A DNA stretch of 64,000 nucleotides from Galaxea fascicularis (taxonomy: Eukaryota > Cnidaria > Anthozoa > Scleractinia > Euphylliidae), in contig OX419338.1 in assembly GCA_948470475.1 (NCBI GenBank), forward strand, positions 31,660,882 to 31,724,881. Direction: 5' to 3'. This document shows, piece after piece, positions 45,986 through 57,050 of this stretch. Position numbers and translations under genes: made by a program. Positions within the stretch are counted from its first letter, which is position 1. Every line of letters begins with the position of its first letter. The notes beneath the pieces are model-generated. The model searched no databases and was not told the DNA's origin. It saw only the letters and a program-made list of their open reading frames with translations.

Positions 45986-47580
45986 ATGATGAAAGATCAA
46001 CTTATTTTTACATCAGTCATGTTATGTTTAGTTTTCATATCAATTTCATTGGCCTTTGAAGATTCCAGCGAAGATACAGGAGTGGATAACCACGGATCGT
46101 CACCAAGTAACTATTTCATTTCATACGACCAAGAACCGCCAAAATCTGAAAAGTCACTTCTTCATCGTGTTCTTTGCGGACTGACAAGATTTAGAAGTTG
46201 CAAAGGGCAAAGGAGTCTGTCTGTCAAGGTAAAGGAGATGATTGGTTGAGGTTAACAGCCAAATATTATTTGGCTTTGTTTCTCTCTTTTATGTTGAGAT
46301 TGATGAAAAACGTCTCTGGACAAAAACAAATAAATAAATTCATACACTGAATGCGCTTGAAATACAGGTTAGTTCTCTCTGAAAAATCAATATTATAGCA
46401 GCACGAATGCCCTTTCAAAGACAGAGGTATTCAAAGAATGCAGAATATATACTTTTCAGTTTGAGGTTCCTAACTTATTTTATAAAGTAATGTTCTGAAG
46501 TTGATTCAGTTCGTAAGCATTATTTCGTAACTCACGCGTTTATTACAAACCAACAAAATGACATCCTTCCAGAGTTGCTTTTTTTTCATTCTTTCTACTA
46601 ACTACATTAACAGCTGCGCAAATCTTTTACATCCCCAAACATCACATGGCTGGATGTGATTAATATGTGGGCAGAGCAAAAGCCTATAGGGATGAATATC
46701 CAACACCAACGCATCTCAATTAATTTATTTCTTTGCATTTAACAGTCAATCCCTCGGTCAGTCGGTTAATCAGTTTTTCATTCAAGCATTCATTCATTCA
46801 TTCATTCATTCATTCGTTCATTCACTCATTCCCTCATTCACTCATTCCCTCACTCATTCATTCATTCACTCACTCACTCACTCACTCACTTACTCATTCA
46901 TTCATTCATTCATTCATTCATTCATTCTTAAGTTCATCCTCAATCCATTGATTGACTGACTGATTGACTGATTGAATGTCTGACTGACTGACTGGCTGGC
47001 TGGCTGACTGTCTGTCTGTCTGACTGACTGACTGACTGAATGACTGAATGACTGTCTGTCTGTCTGACTGACTGACTGACGGACGGACGGACGGACGGGT
47101 TGGTTCATTGGCTGCGGTCACATCTGGGCTACTAACTATAGTTAACACGGGGATAACTACAGTTAACTATTTCGGTAATGTGACCGCTTCTCTAGCTCTA
47201 GCTATACGGTTAGAAAATTAACGCTTCGGCGATCCAAAACAAACAGGCGGACTAACTATTGTTATACCCAAGCAGGGTTCCTGGGTTAGTCTTAACTTTA
47301 CAAACAAACAAACAACCAATCAGAATGTGACAATTCTTTTCGCACATGCGAGATGAGTATATATAAATATGCAAAATAAAAACCAAGCGTGAAGCGAGGG
47401 GAAAACCAAAAACAAACCCAACAACAAGGTAGCAACAGATGTAGCCTTCAACCTTTTGTGCAACCTTCCTTGTATTTGCTGCGTGGTGTGACCACAAAGT
47501 CGACCGAAAGCACTCACTACAGTTAGGTATGACGTCACGTAACTTGAGACTAACTTAATTAAGTTAGTCTCACCCAACTG

Positions 47581-47616
<36 letters not shown>

Positions 47617-48074
47617 GCTACCAGAGGACTATTAGTGATAGTCCTCGAGTAGCAATCGAGCGTGACGCTTCCTTTCGTTTTATTCCCAAATAAATATTTT
47701 TTCGACTTACATTTGCCAACTTTATTATTGCCTTTTCTGTCCGACTAGTTGGGTGATACTAAAACAATTAGACCCTTCTCCCTCCAGGGCTACGGGTCAA
47801 TAGCCCATCCGGCTTCGCCTAATGGGCCAATTGTTAATTAAACGTTAGTTACGTCGTAGATGTGACCGCAGCCATTCATTGCCTGATTGATTTTTAGATA
47901 AAATCTGTATCATCGCAAGTTCCTGGCGTTGAGCTCAAGAAAAGTGATCAAGCATCAACGATTGGTAACGTTAATGGTAGACAACCATTTCAACAGCAAC
48001 CACTCCCAGTTTCGTCTACGTGCTTTTGCGGATTGACGTCATTTAAGTGCTGCTGGAAAAAAAGAGCTCAATAA
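45986..48074 (+). CDS. Peptide gene D: precursor with two CG cores, one per exon
   Basis: Exon 1 is 45986-46228 (81 codons, donor AAG|GTAAAG). Exon 2 is 47898-48074 (58 codons plus TAA, acceptor TTGATTTTTAG), joined in phase 0 to give 139 residues. Two ATGs in tandem open the frame. The signal peptide ends near SLA and is followed by FEDSSED, the shared start. The first core VLCGLTRFRSC (C64 and C72) is subfamily I. The second, TCFCGLTSFKCC (C123, C125, C132, C133) followed by WKKR, is subfamily II and sits at the C-terminus. The linker in exon 2 is Gln/Pro-rich. The acidic tail exon of genes B and C is absent. It could be a fusion of two neighbouring genes, or two alternatively terminated transcripts; the continuous phase supports one precursor. 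Confidence 0.75.
46777..47097. repeat. Compound tetranucleotide microsatellites in intron of D
   Basis: An (ATTC)n tract with ACTC variants runs 46777-46927. It is followed at 46947-47097 by TGAC/TGTC/TGGC/GGAC repeats. The reading frames here are Ser/His or Gln-rich artefacts of the repeat. Confidence 0.95.
47110..47873. mobile_element. 764-bp non-autonomous DNA transposon in intron of D
   Basis: Perfect 16-bp terminal inverted repeats are present: GGCTGCGGTCACATCT at the left and AGATGTGACCGCAGCC at the right. TTCATT flanks the left end and ATTCATT the right, a possible target duplication, but the surrounding ATTC microsatellite makes this ambiguous. The interior has TAGTTAACTATA-like and GTTAGTCT palindromes and no transposase. 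Its right end is 24 bp from the acceptor-side exon boundary of gene D. Confidence 0.8.
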
Positions 48075-48160
48075 TCAGTAAAATTATTGTATTGCTTCGT
48101 TTACTGGTATACTGCGGGCTCTTTTTATAATTATATGACAATACCAAAGACAATAATATT

Positions 48161-48166
48161 AATAAA
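48161..48166 (+). terminator. Polyadenylation signal of gene D
   Basis: AATAAA lies 87 bp after the gene D stop codon. Confidence 0.65.
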
Positions 48167-48172
48167 CATTCC

Positions 48173-48216
48173 TTAGAAAACATCACTTCTCATCTCTTGA
48201 ATAGCATGTCTTGGAA
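48173..48216 (-). CDS. Candidate last exon of gene E
   Basis: On the minus strand the acceptor CGCCTTTTTCGAAAG opens a phase-1 frame that adds Val plus 13 residues (PRHAIQEMRSDVF) and a TAA, compatible with the phase-1 donor of gene E exon 2. A rival candidate is an acceptor near 49440 (TATATATTGTAG) giving a basic 16-residue tail, but the intron would be only about 60 bp. Neither can be decided from sequence alone. Confidence 0.25.
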
Positions 48217-49500
48217 CTTTCGAAAAAGGCGGCGATAAAAAGAGCAAAATGTACTACCAAAATGAATTTAAAAAAAAAATTAGCTGCAACCAGTTGCAAA
48301 ATTATTGAGACATTCGCAATCAAAAACGTCTCTTCTTTCTCTAAAACGCTGCTGTTAACAAATCTGTGAGATACAATACACACCCCCTCCCTCTCCCCCT
48401 TTCAAAGTTGTTCCTCAAAGTTTCCAGCATGGTGTTGCACTGTTAGCAACTTTGATAAGAGGGGGAGGGTGAGGGAAAGCGGAAGATCATGGAAACGTCA
48501 TTCAAGGATTCAAGGCCAAATGGCGTACAGTGTCTCAAGTATTTTTGCAACTCGTTGTGGCAATAGTCTACATTAGCTGCCAAAATGCCAAAAACCCAGG
48601 AAAGAACGAAAAAAAAAAGGCTACTAAATCGTAGGAATTTTAATAGGGATTATTCAACATACGTTCTTGCATTCTCAAGACTGAAAGAGGTATCAAAGGC
48701 CTGTTGGCCGGAAACGGTAGCGATATTGGAGATCATTGGAGCCTGAAAAGTTAACAATTATAGTTTCTAATCCCACAAAGGATATGAAGCATTTTGATTA
48801 AATGCCGTAAGGGAGAGCAGAGCGCCTTTCAAACTTTCAAAACTCGGATCAAGCCGTTACTATTAAACTGATTAAAGTTACTCCAAGATAAACATGATAC
48901 AGTCTGTGGTGTATTTTGTTATTTGCAGTTTATTAATATAAGCGCTAAATCATATCCTTTTATAACAGTCGTTCCCAACTGATTTACATTTGTATTCAAG
49001 CAATGTGCAAAATGCAAATTTAACCTTAGATTTAATAGCAATCTGTTTTCTCGTGGAGATACGATTTACCACTTCTGTTGCTGCTGAGCTGACTTGTTTA
49101 AAGCCTTATTTTCTATAACTGCAATATCATAAATGCCCAAGTAAGTCAATATCTTCTTTCCAGTCGTTTCAATACCAAATCGATCGCCAATGTGAGCCTA
49201 TTCCTCTAACCTATGTTTTCCAACTGTCTGTACCTGTCAATGGAAATAAACAAAGCAAGTAGGATTACCAGGAAGAAAATTTGGTATATGGTAGGGGTAA
49301 TGCCCGCAACCACGTGGCTACAACGGGAATATTTGCGTATAATTTTGTTCAGCGAGTTGGACATGACAATCATAACGAGATGTCGTTTATGGTTGCGGGT
49401 GCCGTCTTTGTTGCTTGAGCTGCCTGATCATGGCTACAATATATAATTGAAGTCGGGAAAGGAAAAGAGAGAGAGAGAGAGAGACCAGTAAAAAGTATAC
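48217..49500. other. Region between candidate last exon and exon 2 of gene E
   Basis: It contains the dispersed repeat shared with 1985-2075 (about 48435-48565). A 77-codon plus frame at 49213-49446 lacks support. A (GA)n patch lies at about 49468-49483. The words around 49297-49320 (GGGTAATGCCCGCAACCACGTG) recur inverted at about 56162-56184. Confidence 0.45.
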
Positions 49501-50100
49501 CTTTAAAGGTTCCCTTTTCCACCTCCGGACAACAATGCCATCCAGTCACACCGCAAATGCATACAGCAGGTTGGTGAGGGTCTCTGTTGCCTTTAACTTG
49601 TCTAATTGTGTTGCGAAATGATTGTCTCTAAATAACGACAAGTCACAGACTCACTTTGATGTGGAAAGAACGAGTTTGTACGGGCATATCTACAGACTAT
49701 GCAGTTTCGTCGAAATGAAACTGTTAAAAGGTAAAATGAACATTTTTTACAATTTTAAAATTATCTTTGGAACCAATTAATGGCATATACCTAAACTGGT
49801 AAGTAAATCAAATGAACCTTCATATGCATCATGAAAGGTTACTTGGCTTGGCTTGAATCCTAGCTGGCACCTTTATCTACAAGTTATTCTTTTAATTTAT
49901 CGTTCTCAATAAAACAGTGATTAATTACGAATAGAAACCTTGAGTATTTGTTCATTAGCAGATAAGTCCAGAGGTTTTTCCATCCGAAGCATTCGGTGTA
50001 CATTTCTTCTTTGCTCTCCATTGTCTGTTTCATCCCATGCCAGCGAAATTGTCGTCAGTAAAAGTGTCATCGCAATGACAAAAACAAACTTTAAAGACAT
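49501..50100 (-). CDS. Peptide gene E: CG-core precursor, subfamily II, 3' end open
   Basis: Exon 1 is 50100-49939 (54 codons). It begins at ATG 50100 with signal SLKFVFVIAMTLLLTT, and the shared start AWDETDN follows cleavage after SLA. It ends AAG|GTTTCT, a weaker donor. Exon 2 is 49627-49501 (42 codons plus one base, acceptor GTTATTTAG). It carries VCICGVTGWHCC (C77, C79, C86, C87), preceded by a basic stretch with Lys and Arg and followed by PEVEKGT. Exon 1 carries no core, unlike B, C, D and F, so the core lies in the second exon as in the second half of gene D. The donor AAAG|GTATAC implies a third exon. Without splicing, exon 1 reads into a short stop. Confidence 0.65.
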
Positions 50101-50185
50101 CTTAGTCTCGAAGAAATTAGAAAAAAGATTGCGATTGACAATAAATGGAATGCTGAATGTGTTGCTGTTCACTCTTCTTCGTCAT

Positions 50186-50192
50186 TTTTATA
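50186..50192 (-). promoter_or_regulatory. TATA box of gene E
   Basis: TATAAAA on the minus strand lies about 86 bp before the ATG at 50100. It closely matches the spacing seen for gene A. Confidence 0.65.
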
Positions 50193-51262
50193 CCTCCGAC
50201 AGACTAGTAGCAGGTGTTCAGAACGGGAAAGGTAAATGGCCTACCTCATGTATCCCATTTGCTTCTCTGAAAAAAGGTCTGGTTGGCGTTTCCTACCCGG
50301 GGCGCCGACATTACGTCTGTAGTGCGTCGTTTCGTTTATGAACGTTAAATCTGCTCCCCACAGGCCTTCCGAAGTAAATTCATTGTTCTGATTTGCTTTT
50401 TTGAAAGGATTGTGAAACTTTTTTTATAAGAACGTCGAAGCAAATTTTAAGAACATGCTTAGAACATACCCAGCCTGAGAGTGAGTTAAAAACATCTTTA
50501 TTTTGCTCATTTATTTTCCAAATGAGTAATATGTTATGTACACATTAACTTTTTCTGCGTTTTCACAGCAAAATATAGTGACTTTATATCGCGTTGTGAA
50601 CCTCTATGTTCAATGTTTTTTGTAAAGCTAAATTTACCAGCAGTTGGTTGGATCGACATCGTGTGTATACCATGTAACACCTTAAGAACATTTTTCGGCT
50701 CAATTCGCGGAAAAATTTAAATAAGAACGTAGAGCCTCAGCTCCAATTAAAAGAGTGTACGTACGGAGAATCAATTCCCTTTTCTTTCTGGATCAGCGAT
50801 TTTAGAACATTTTGCAAAGAGGCAATTAGAGTTCCTGGGATGTCACTAGGCAGAACGGTTCACAAATTACCGACAGAAGGTCAGAGTTCCTCTAACTACA
50901 GTGGTGCAGTATTATTATTTGCATATGCCTTTGCTTCATGTTTTACAGGTATTTGAAAAAGCGATCCAAGAAGCATCTAATTCTGCGGATAAAAGAGCCA
51001 TTGAAAGTAAAACATTAAATTCGTGTTTCTTAAACGTTGAAGTGACCTTTCATATCTCGTTGTAAAAGTGATAATGCCTAACATGGAGTCAATTCTTTCC
51101 CTCAAGTAAACATGAAAATGTTTATATGTATTATCATTTTAATTTTAAAGGGAAGTTTGAACAATCTTTCAAACAGACTATTCATTTGGATAGTCCGTGG
51201 TATGATTAATTATCCATTTATATATCGTGTGCAACAGGGTTCGGCTGTCATAATTGTGTTCA
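50193..51262. other. Intergenic, nothing recognised
   Basis: No exon with the family core was found on either strand. No terminal inverted repeats were found. Confidence 0.4.
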
Positions 51263-51520
51263 TAGACTATATAAAGCCTTTCGCTAGTTAAAGTCGGAAA
51301 CATGAAAGAAAGGGATAATGACAAACATTACTTTTTGCTTGACAAAAAACAAGCTGGATGTCGCAAAAATGATGATCACAATGAGGTTGGCACACACAAA
51401 GTGGATATAGTGAGGCTCTTTATTGGGAAATTGCGATGCAAATTTCCTGGGTCAGGAAGGTGGATGATTCTTTTTTATCTTAAAATCGGTTCGTTTGTAT
51501 TGTCTCCGTCAATTTTGTAA
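51263..51520 (+). other. TATA box followed by an unassigned open frame
   Basis: CTATATAAAG at about 51263-51272 is a good TATA box, and an ATG at 51302 opens 72 codons. The frame has no signal peptide and two cysteines in a basic stretch (KLRCKFPGSGR), followed by a possible donor (AAG|GTGGAT). The ATG is only about 35 bp from the TATA box, so the 5' leader would be almost absent. It may be a decayed promoter and first exon. No family is recognised. Confidence 0.2.
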
Positions 51521-52723
51521 GAGACCAGATGGGAGCCTTTTTACAATCAAGGCTCCAAAAGTGTTAGTAACGCTACGTGTGAGCCCTTAGCATAACAATT
51601 TTCTCATTGGTTGTGTTAAGGTTTGTTCCATTTATGCCACTGTGATCTGATGCTGTAGCGCAACTTATGCTGTAGCGCAAATTATGGTTATAAGGCAAAA
51701 GGACGTGTGTTGCAGTAGATATCTCTTCAGAACGAGAACTATACATTCAGAAAATTGGATTCAGATGTGATGTGACAGAAGAGCTTATACCGTTTCGCAA
51801 AATTGGATCAACTGTCTTTGTTTCAAAGGAGAAAATACGAGGTCTCTCTTTGTCAATAAAGGCACTAAGCATTGGAGGCAATGCAACGTGGCAACGCAAA
51901 ATCAACATGTTTACATAAGCTAAAGGACTGAAAACAAAACAGGTCGAAGCATCTTTTTTATATTATTATAGTATTTTGATAAGGCGAGTTCATTTGGCGC
52001 GCAGCCAACTGTAGAGATATCTCATCGTGGAAGTTAGATGGCGAAAGAGTACAAGGACGTTATAACTCATGACGAGTTTTTATCTTCTTGACACGATCAA
52101 AAAACTCGCTGTTTACTCAATTTTCAAATGTGCGTCAGACACCGGCTCGAGCTATGAAATCCTTAAAGTTTTAATTTAGGCGGCCAAAACTGCTTTCCAG
52201 CACTTTCCGGCACTAACTTTTAATTTGATGGTTTATTAGCACCAATCTTTTAAGTTGTCAGATTTATAGTGGCATGAAACAAATGTTCAATCCTCGGTGA
52301 CTGATAAGTTGTGAAAATTACTTCGATTTCATATGTTACTATAGCAACAGTATTCCCCTAATTTTAGTTTTAAACAATTATGACTCAAGAAAAAGCCATG
52401 AGGTTTCGACGTGGGTCTTATGGCCATCACTCATTCGATTCTTATTAATGTATTCATAGGCTCTCCTCCTGTTCCTTCGATCCCCTGGTAAGTATTGCTT
52501 TTGTCTCCACAGTCTTCTTGACCCAACGTTTGCAATTTTCAGGGGGTGTCATGGCGTCTATCGGTCGAGTAGGTACAGAAATGAAGATGTAACTCAGATG
52601 GCTTTTCGTTCGATCCTTAAACAAAATAGACCTTTGTTGAGTTGGAAAATGGAAAGTCAATAAGATAAACAACACAAGCTGCGAGAATTGAACTTCGAAA
52701 TCTTCAGAGCGGCGAAAATGGAC
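51521..52723. other. Intergenic, nothing recognised
   Basis: A small tandem pair (GCTGTAGCGCAA..TTATG) lies at about 51652-51685. There is no gene. Confidence 0.4.
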
Positions 52724-53483
52724 TTAGGGCCTCTTCATGTGAGCCCAGTTACCGAGATGAAATTGGTTTCAGTTCATATGGCGACTTTCAGCCCGCTTTC
52801 CGAGATGAAACATTTGAAAAATTCGTGTCGCGACCATTCAGGCATGAAATCTAACGAACAAGCCTGGCGAGAATTTCTCGATTTTCTTAGTTTAAGCGGT
52901 CTCAAATTTCCTTTGACTTTATGCACCTATCAATGTTTAGACGGAGAGGGGGGGGGGGGGGTACGGGCAAAGATGCGGCATTTGAACACTTCTGTTGTCC
53001 CTTCTCTGGGGAATTTGACCACTTGTACTAATTAAAGTTCAAATATTATAAAGGATTGTTAAACTATTTCCAGTCCCAAGGGTCGGGAATTTGACCAAAA
53101 AATTGCAAGAAAATTCAAATGACGCACCTTTGCCCGTACCCCCCCCCCCCCCCCACCTCTCCGTCTAAACATTGATAGGTGCATTACGTCAACTATCAAA
53201 TGAAACTATTCCGAGTTTCATTTTCGAAGAAAAGAGAGATAAAATCTCGGTAATGTCATAAAATATCCGCTCTATCACGAAAATGCCTTGTATTACTTTC
53301 CTCCCGGTAACCGGGCTGAAGTGTTCATATGGCAAAAATGTTCGGCCCGGTTCCCGAGATTTCGGTTGGAAAAACGCCCTCTCATATGAACACATCGAAA
53401 TTTTTACAAACGATTTAGCGGTGTGGCGAGATCCCGGAAAGCGGGTCAGCCCGGTCAACCGGGCTCATATGAAGAGGCTCTTA
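52724..53483. mobile_element. Harbinger-like MITE containing a second MITE
   Basis: The outer element is 52727-53480. Its ends are GGGCCTCTTCATGTGAGCCC and GGGCTCATATGAAGAGGCTC, with TTA on both sides (52724-52726 and 53481-53483). The interior has many CCGGTT/AACCGG words. The 115-codon frame at 52688-53035 is a by-product of this element, not a gene. Confidence 0.8.
52919..53186. mobile_element. Nested MITE with G12/C-rich arms
   Basis: The inner element is 52922-53183 (262 bp). The ends TGCACCTATCAATGTTTAGA and TCTAAACATTGATAGGTGCA (allowing for flanking bases) are inverted, and TTA flanks both sides (52919-52921, 53184-53186). The left arm has a run of about 13 G followed by TACGGGCAAAG, and the right arm has the mirrored CTTTGCCCGTAC with about 17 C. 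It sits inside the outer element. Confidence 0.85.
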
Positions 53484-53640
53484 GGGCCCGATTACATGGC
53501 GAATTTCAGCCCGGGCTGAAATTTCATCCCGGCTTCTGAAACAAATCCTCTGAAAATCAAATTGTCGATTACATGGAGATTTTTTCAGCCCGGGGCGAAA
53601 TTCAGCCCGGGCTGAAAATCCTAGCCCGGTTTGAACATAA
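53484..53640. mobile_element. Truncated Harbinger-like MITE abutting the outer element
   Basis: It begins GGGCCCGATTACATGGCGAA directly after the shared TTA at 53481-53483, and repeats TTCAGCCCGGGCTGAAA. It belongs to the family at 9660-10017. The right terminal repeat is missing, so it is truncated. Confidence 0.75.
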
Positions 53641-56600
53641 TTTTTTAGAAAATAAAGTTGTTGTAAACTCAAAGTGTTGTAATTAATGTTCCTCGTCCAC
53701 GAGCTGGTTCATAGGAGCCTTTGTTTCATTACCAGGAATGAATTAACATCATTAGAAACAATTTTTTGCAAAGTTAAAAACAAAAAATTTGTGGGAGAGG
53801 ATTCAGAGCCACCTTAAAGTTTCGAAATTTCTGAATCTGCTACCACGAGCACTTTCAACCTTAAAAAATGTTGGATCTCTAAACTTATTGCTTTTCAGGA
53901 ATAAAAATTTGGGATCACCTAGTTCGTTTTCAGTTATTTTTGCTAAGGGGGAAACTAACTTTAGGGGGGACTAACAGGTTATAATGTTGCTATGGTAACC
54001 TATTTTGTCAAAATACATAACGTGCCCACCCGCAATGATTGTAAAAAAAAAAAAAAATGGTAGTAATAATACATTGCCTACCTGCAAACCAGTGTTACCA
54101 AGCCACCTTAAAGCGTTGGAGGGAAAACATGAAGGAATCTTTTACCTGATTTATGGATACATAATTGAATTCTAAGTTTATTGTCTTTTTGCATCAATGT
54201 CAGTGAATCCATGGCCTGGTGTACTGCTGTAGTACTAGTTCATTAAGGGTGTTTTTGGTTTGTTCGTTTTCTGTGTTCGGGGGAACGTGACCCACTCAGA
54301 ATTCTGAACGTCATTGAGGCGGGAATTTAGAGATTTCTTCTGTGGGATGCTATTTGAGAGTTCGCCACACTATAACCACAAGTTTAAAGAGGATCTAAAT
54401 CGTCTTTGCACGTAAAATTTGGGCTGGTGGTTATATCCGGTGATAATTGGCTTTCGGGTAGGTTATTTTGAATTCAGTTTTGCTTATTTGACTATGGCTC
54501 ACGCTTTTTAGCGTGGGTATATCACTGTATATCGAGGTTTATTCAATGGACGGTCCGGTGTACACGTTGTCGTTTGATTGGTCTAGACGAATTTGCGATT
54601 AAAGTATAGACGCACGTATGATGTCGCGAATCGAAGAAAGTAGAAGAACACAATGTAAAAAGATAAGTCGACTTCAGTTGTCAGCGTTTGTGTACTCTGA
54701 TGACGCAAGAAGGGACGTCAAAACGTGGTAAGAACTGTTAATAATCCTCCGAGGAAGTTTATTCTTCAATAGGTCTTCCCGTATTTAAACCGACTGATGA
54801 TCCTTTAATGAGAATCAAATGACTGATGACGTCAAAACGTCGTAGAACAAAAAAGTGCGCATTTGAATATATTCATATAGATATTTGCGCCGAATAAGTA
54901 ATAAATTATTATTATTATAATTATTATCAGCTGCGGGCGATTAGGTTGACCGCACTTGACTGGGGATTCTACGCGACGCGGCGGCGTGGCGGCGGGCACC
55001 GCGCTTCTTTCAATTGTCACTTACACCAACACTTCACAGAACTTGGTTGTACAGAGTGGCTTGCGGATTCTGTTCACAGCCGCAGGTGTTGTGCTTCATG
55101 TCGAGAAAAGTGGGAGGGAGTTAGTAATTGGTCTATTGACTATTAATTTTCTGCTAGAAAAATCAACACAAATATTATATGGCTTTTCATTTGGTAGTGT
55201 AAAATTGCAGTTCAATATGTATATCACGTGTCCTACCTTCAGGTCAAGTTCTCTTCAGAATCTAAATTGTAGAGTCACACTCAGAACCATTGGTTTAATT
55301 TGGGGAAATGCTTGTTCGGAAGACTTAAACTAGCTCCGAAATTTGGTCTGCATTGCCATAAAAAACTAAAGCTTTTTATTTCACATCGATCTTTCGGTAC
55401 ATCGGTAAGTTATTTTGTTTTCAAGAGACCCAAAACGTGTCGTTTAAAATGACGGATGAAGACACTGGATTTTCGTCAACAGGAAGTCAAAAAGTTTGGG
55501 AGATAAAGTTCTGATTCTGAGAATTTTATACAATCTGTATTTTCACTGAAAACAGAATTAAAATAGAGCGAAATATGTCGGCTGACAAAAATATGCCTTT
55601 AAGGTGCATAGATCTATTGTATTGGGAAGGCGAGAAACAGCAAGTATTTTGATTAATCTTTGATGCCTTTCAATTTCTGCAAACACGGGACATTTAACTG
55701 GTAAACACTATTGCGCCCATAGATAAGAAATATACAAGTGATGTTCTCAAACCCGATTTCTTTTGACCACCATTACTTTTGACACCACTGGATAAACTAG
55801 CAATAAACAAAATTGAAGTGTAATGGAAGTCGAGACCACGTCAATACAGTGATAACTGAAGAAAACCTAATTAATCGTCAATAAACAGTCCTTCATTTTT
55901 TCCGTTCAATATAGTTTTCGAAATTCATCCTTCATGGCTACACGACCGTAAACACCACGTCACTCGATTCAAATGAAGTCGATATGTCGAAAGTGGTGGT
56001 CTGACTAGTGCTTAGAATAATCTTCATAAAGCCAAAACCCATGTTCGTATCCCTGGTCAAGCTAGAGGGTATCAGAATTTGTAAACCAATCTCTTTTGAT
56101 TTGTAAGTCAACCATGTGTCTAGGTAAGGTGAAACTGAGTCACACATAGGGCACTATGGCCACGTGGTAGCGGGCATTACCCCTTAAATCTACAATATAA
56201 AGTTTGAGCCCGACCATTAGCAGCCATGGACAGCTCTTTCGGCCTTGTTTGGCCTCGAAAGCGTGGCATAGCTAGTACCCAGGCTCAAGTACCCACATGA
56301 ATAATGAATAAAACATGAGAATATGAAGCTTCACATTCTTATATTTTCCGATTAAGAGGAACTCTAAAAGATATTAGAGGTAACTACATTTGCGACAGAT
56401 TGTACGCCTTTTGTAAATTTTCATTTTGATTAAATGTTCAGTTTTACACTGTTCATTGTACGAAATGACTATGACTGTATTTTTTGAGCTGCTTATATTA
56501 CGCATCGTTCGAAAACGTCTGTACTTGCGCTTGTTGAAATCGTTATGAGCCAACAGCTTGTCATATAGATTATCGTGAACTGACCCAAACAAACAAACAA

Positions 56601-56656
56601 TAGCTTGAGATGAAAGCTATTTTAGTAATTCATAGAATTTACATTTAGTTTACATA
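53641..56656. other. Intergenic, 3 kb
   Basis: A poly-A run lies at about 54043-54056. An (ATT)n patch at about 54906-54927 is probably a SINE or LINE tail, preceded by TGACGTCAAAACG words that occur twice (about 54713 and 54827). A GC-rich stretch lies at about 54970-55005. The CCACGTGG...CGGGCATTACCCC word at about 56160-56184 matches 49297-49320 in inverse orientation. No gene was supported. Confidence 0.4.
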
Positions 56657-57050
56657 CAGGGGCACCCAACGAGAATATAGTTCAAAACCACTTAAACATA
56701 GCATTGTTAAACTTATTTTCGTATTTAAACAGTAGATATAGGCATATTTTTATCCCCTAAAAATTTTTCATCTGTTCGGATTTCCTAGCTGAAAGTCTAG
56801 TGATCCGAAAATTATAGGGATCAAAACTCACCTTTTCGAAAATTTCAGCCAGAAAAAAGGCTCCCGAAAATTCTAGGTGACGTTTTAACGGTAAAAATCC
56901 GTTAAAAATGGGTAATTATAGTAGTTTTTAGATGTTCGAAAATCTTAGGAGAGGCAGGCAAGCAAGAAATTTTACAACAAATGTTCCGAAAATTCTAGAT
57001 TCAATCGTCAGATATTTTCCGAAAATTGTCGTTGGGTGCCCCTGTACATA
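56651..57050. mobile_element. MITE with CAGGGGCACCCAACGA ends
   Basis: The element is 56657-57044 (388 bp). Its ends are CAGGGGCACCCAACGA and its reverse complement TCGTTGGGTGCCCCTG, a perfect 16 bp. TACATA occurs immediately outside both ends as an apparent 6-bp duplication. The interior repeats TTCCGAAAATTCTAG-like words. CAGGG ends recall hAT elements, which normally duplicate 8 bp. Confidence 0.85.

Noticed and set aside
46733..47148. Repeat-rich Ser/His and Gln/Ser proteins on both strands
   Set aside because: They are translations of tetranucleotide microsatellites.
47476..47495. Additional CG-H-T match to the peptide core on the minus strand
   Set aside because: It lacks the aromatic residue and the closing cysteine, has no signal peptide, and lies in a transposon.
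48440..48590. Possible last exon of gene E with a strong polypyrimidine acceptor and about 40 open codons
   Set aside because: The open stretch is the dispersed repeat also found near 1985-2075, so it is unlikely to be a family exon.
52688..53035. 115-codon open frame
   Set aside because: It lies almost entirely inside a Harbinger-like MITE and its nested element.
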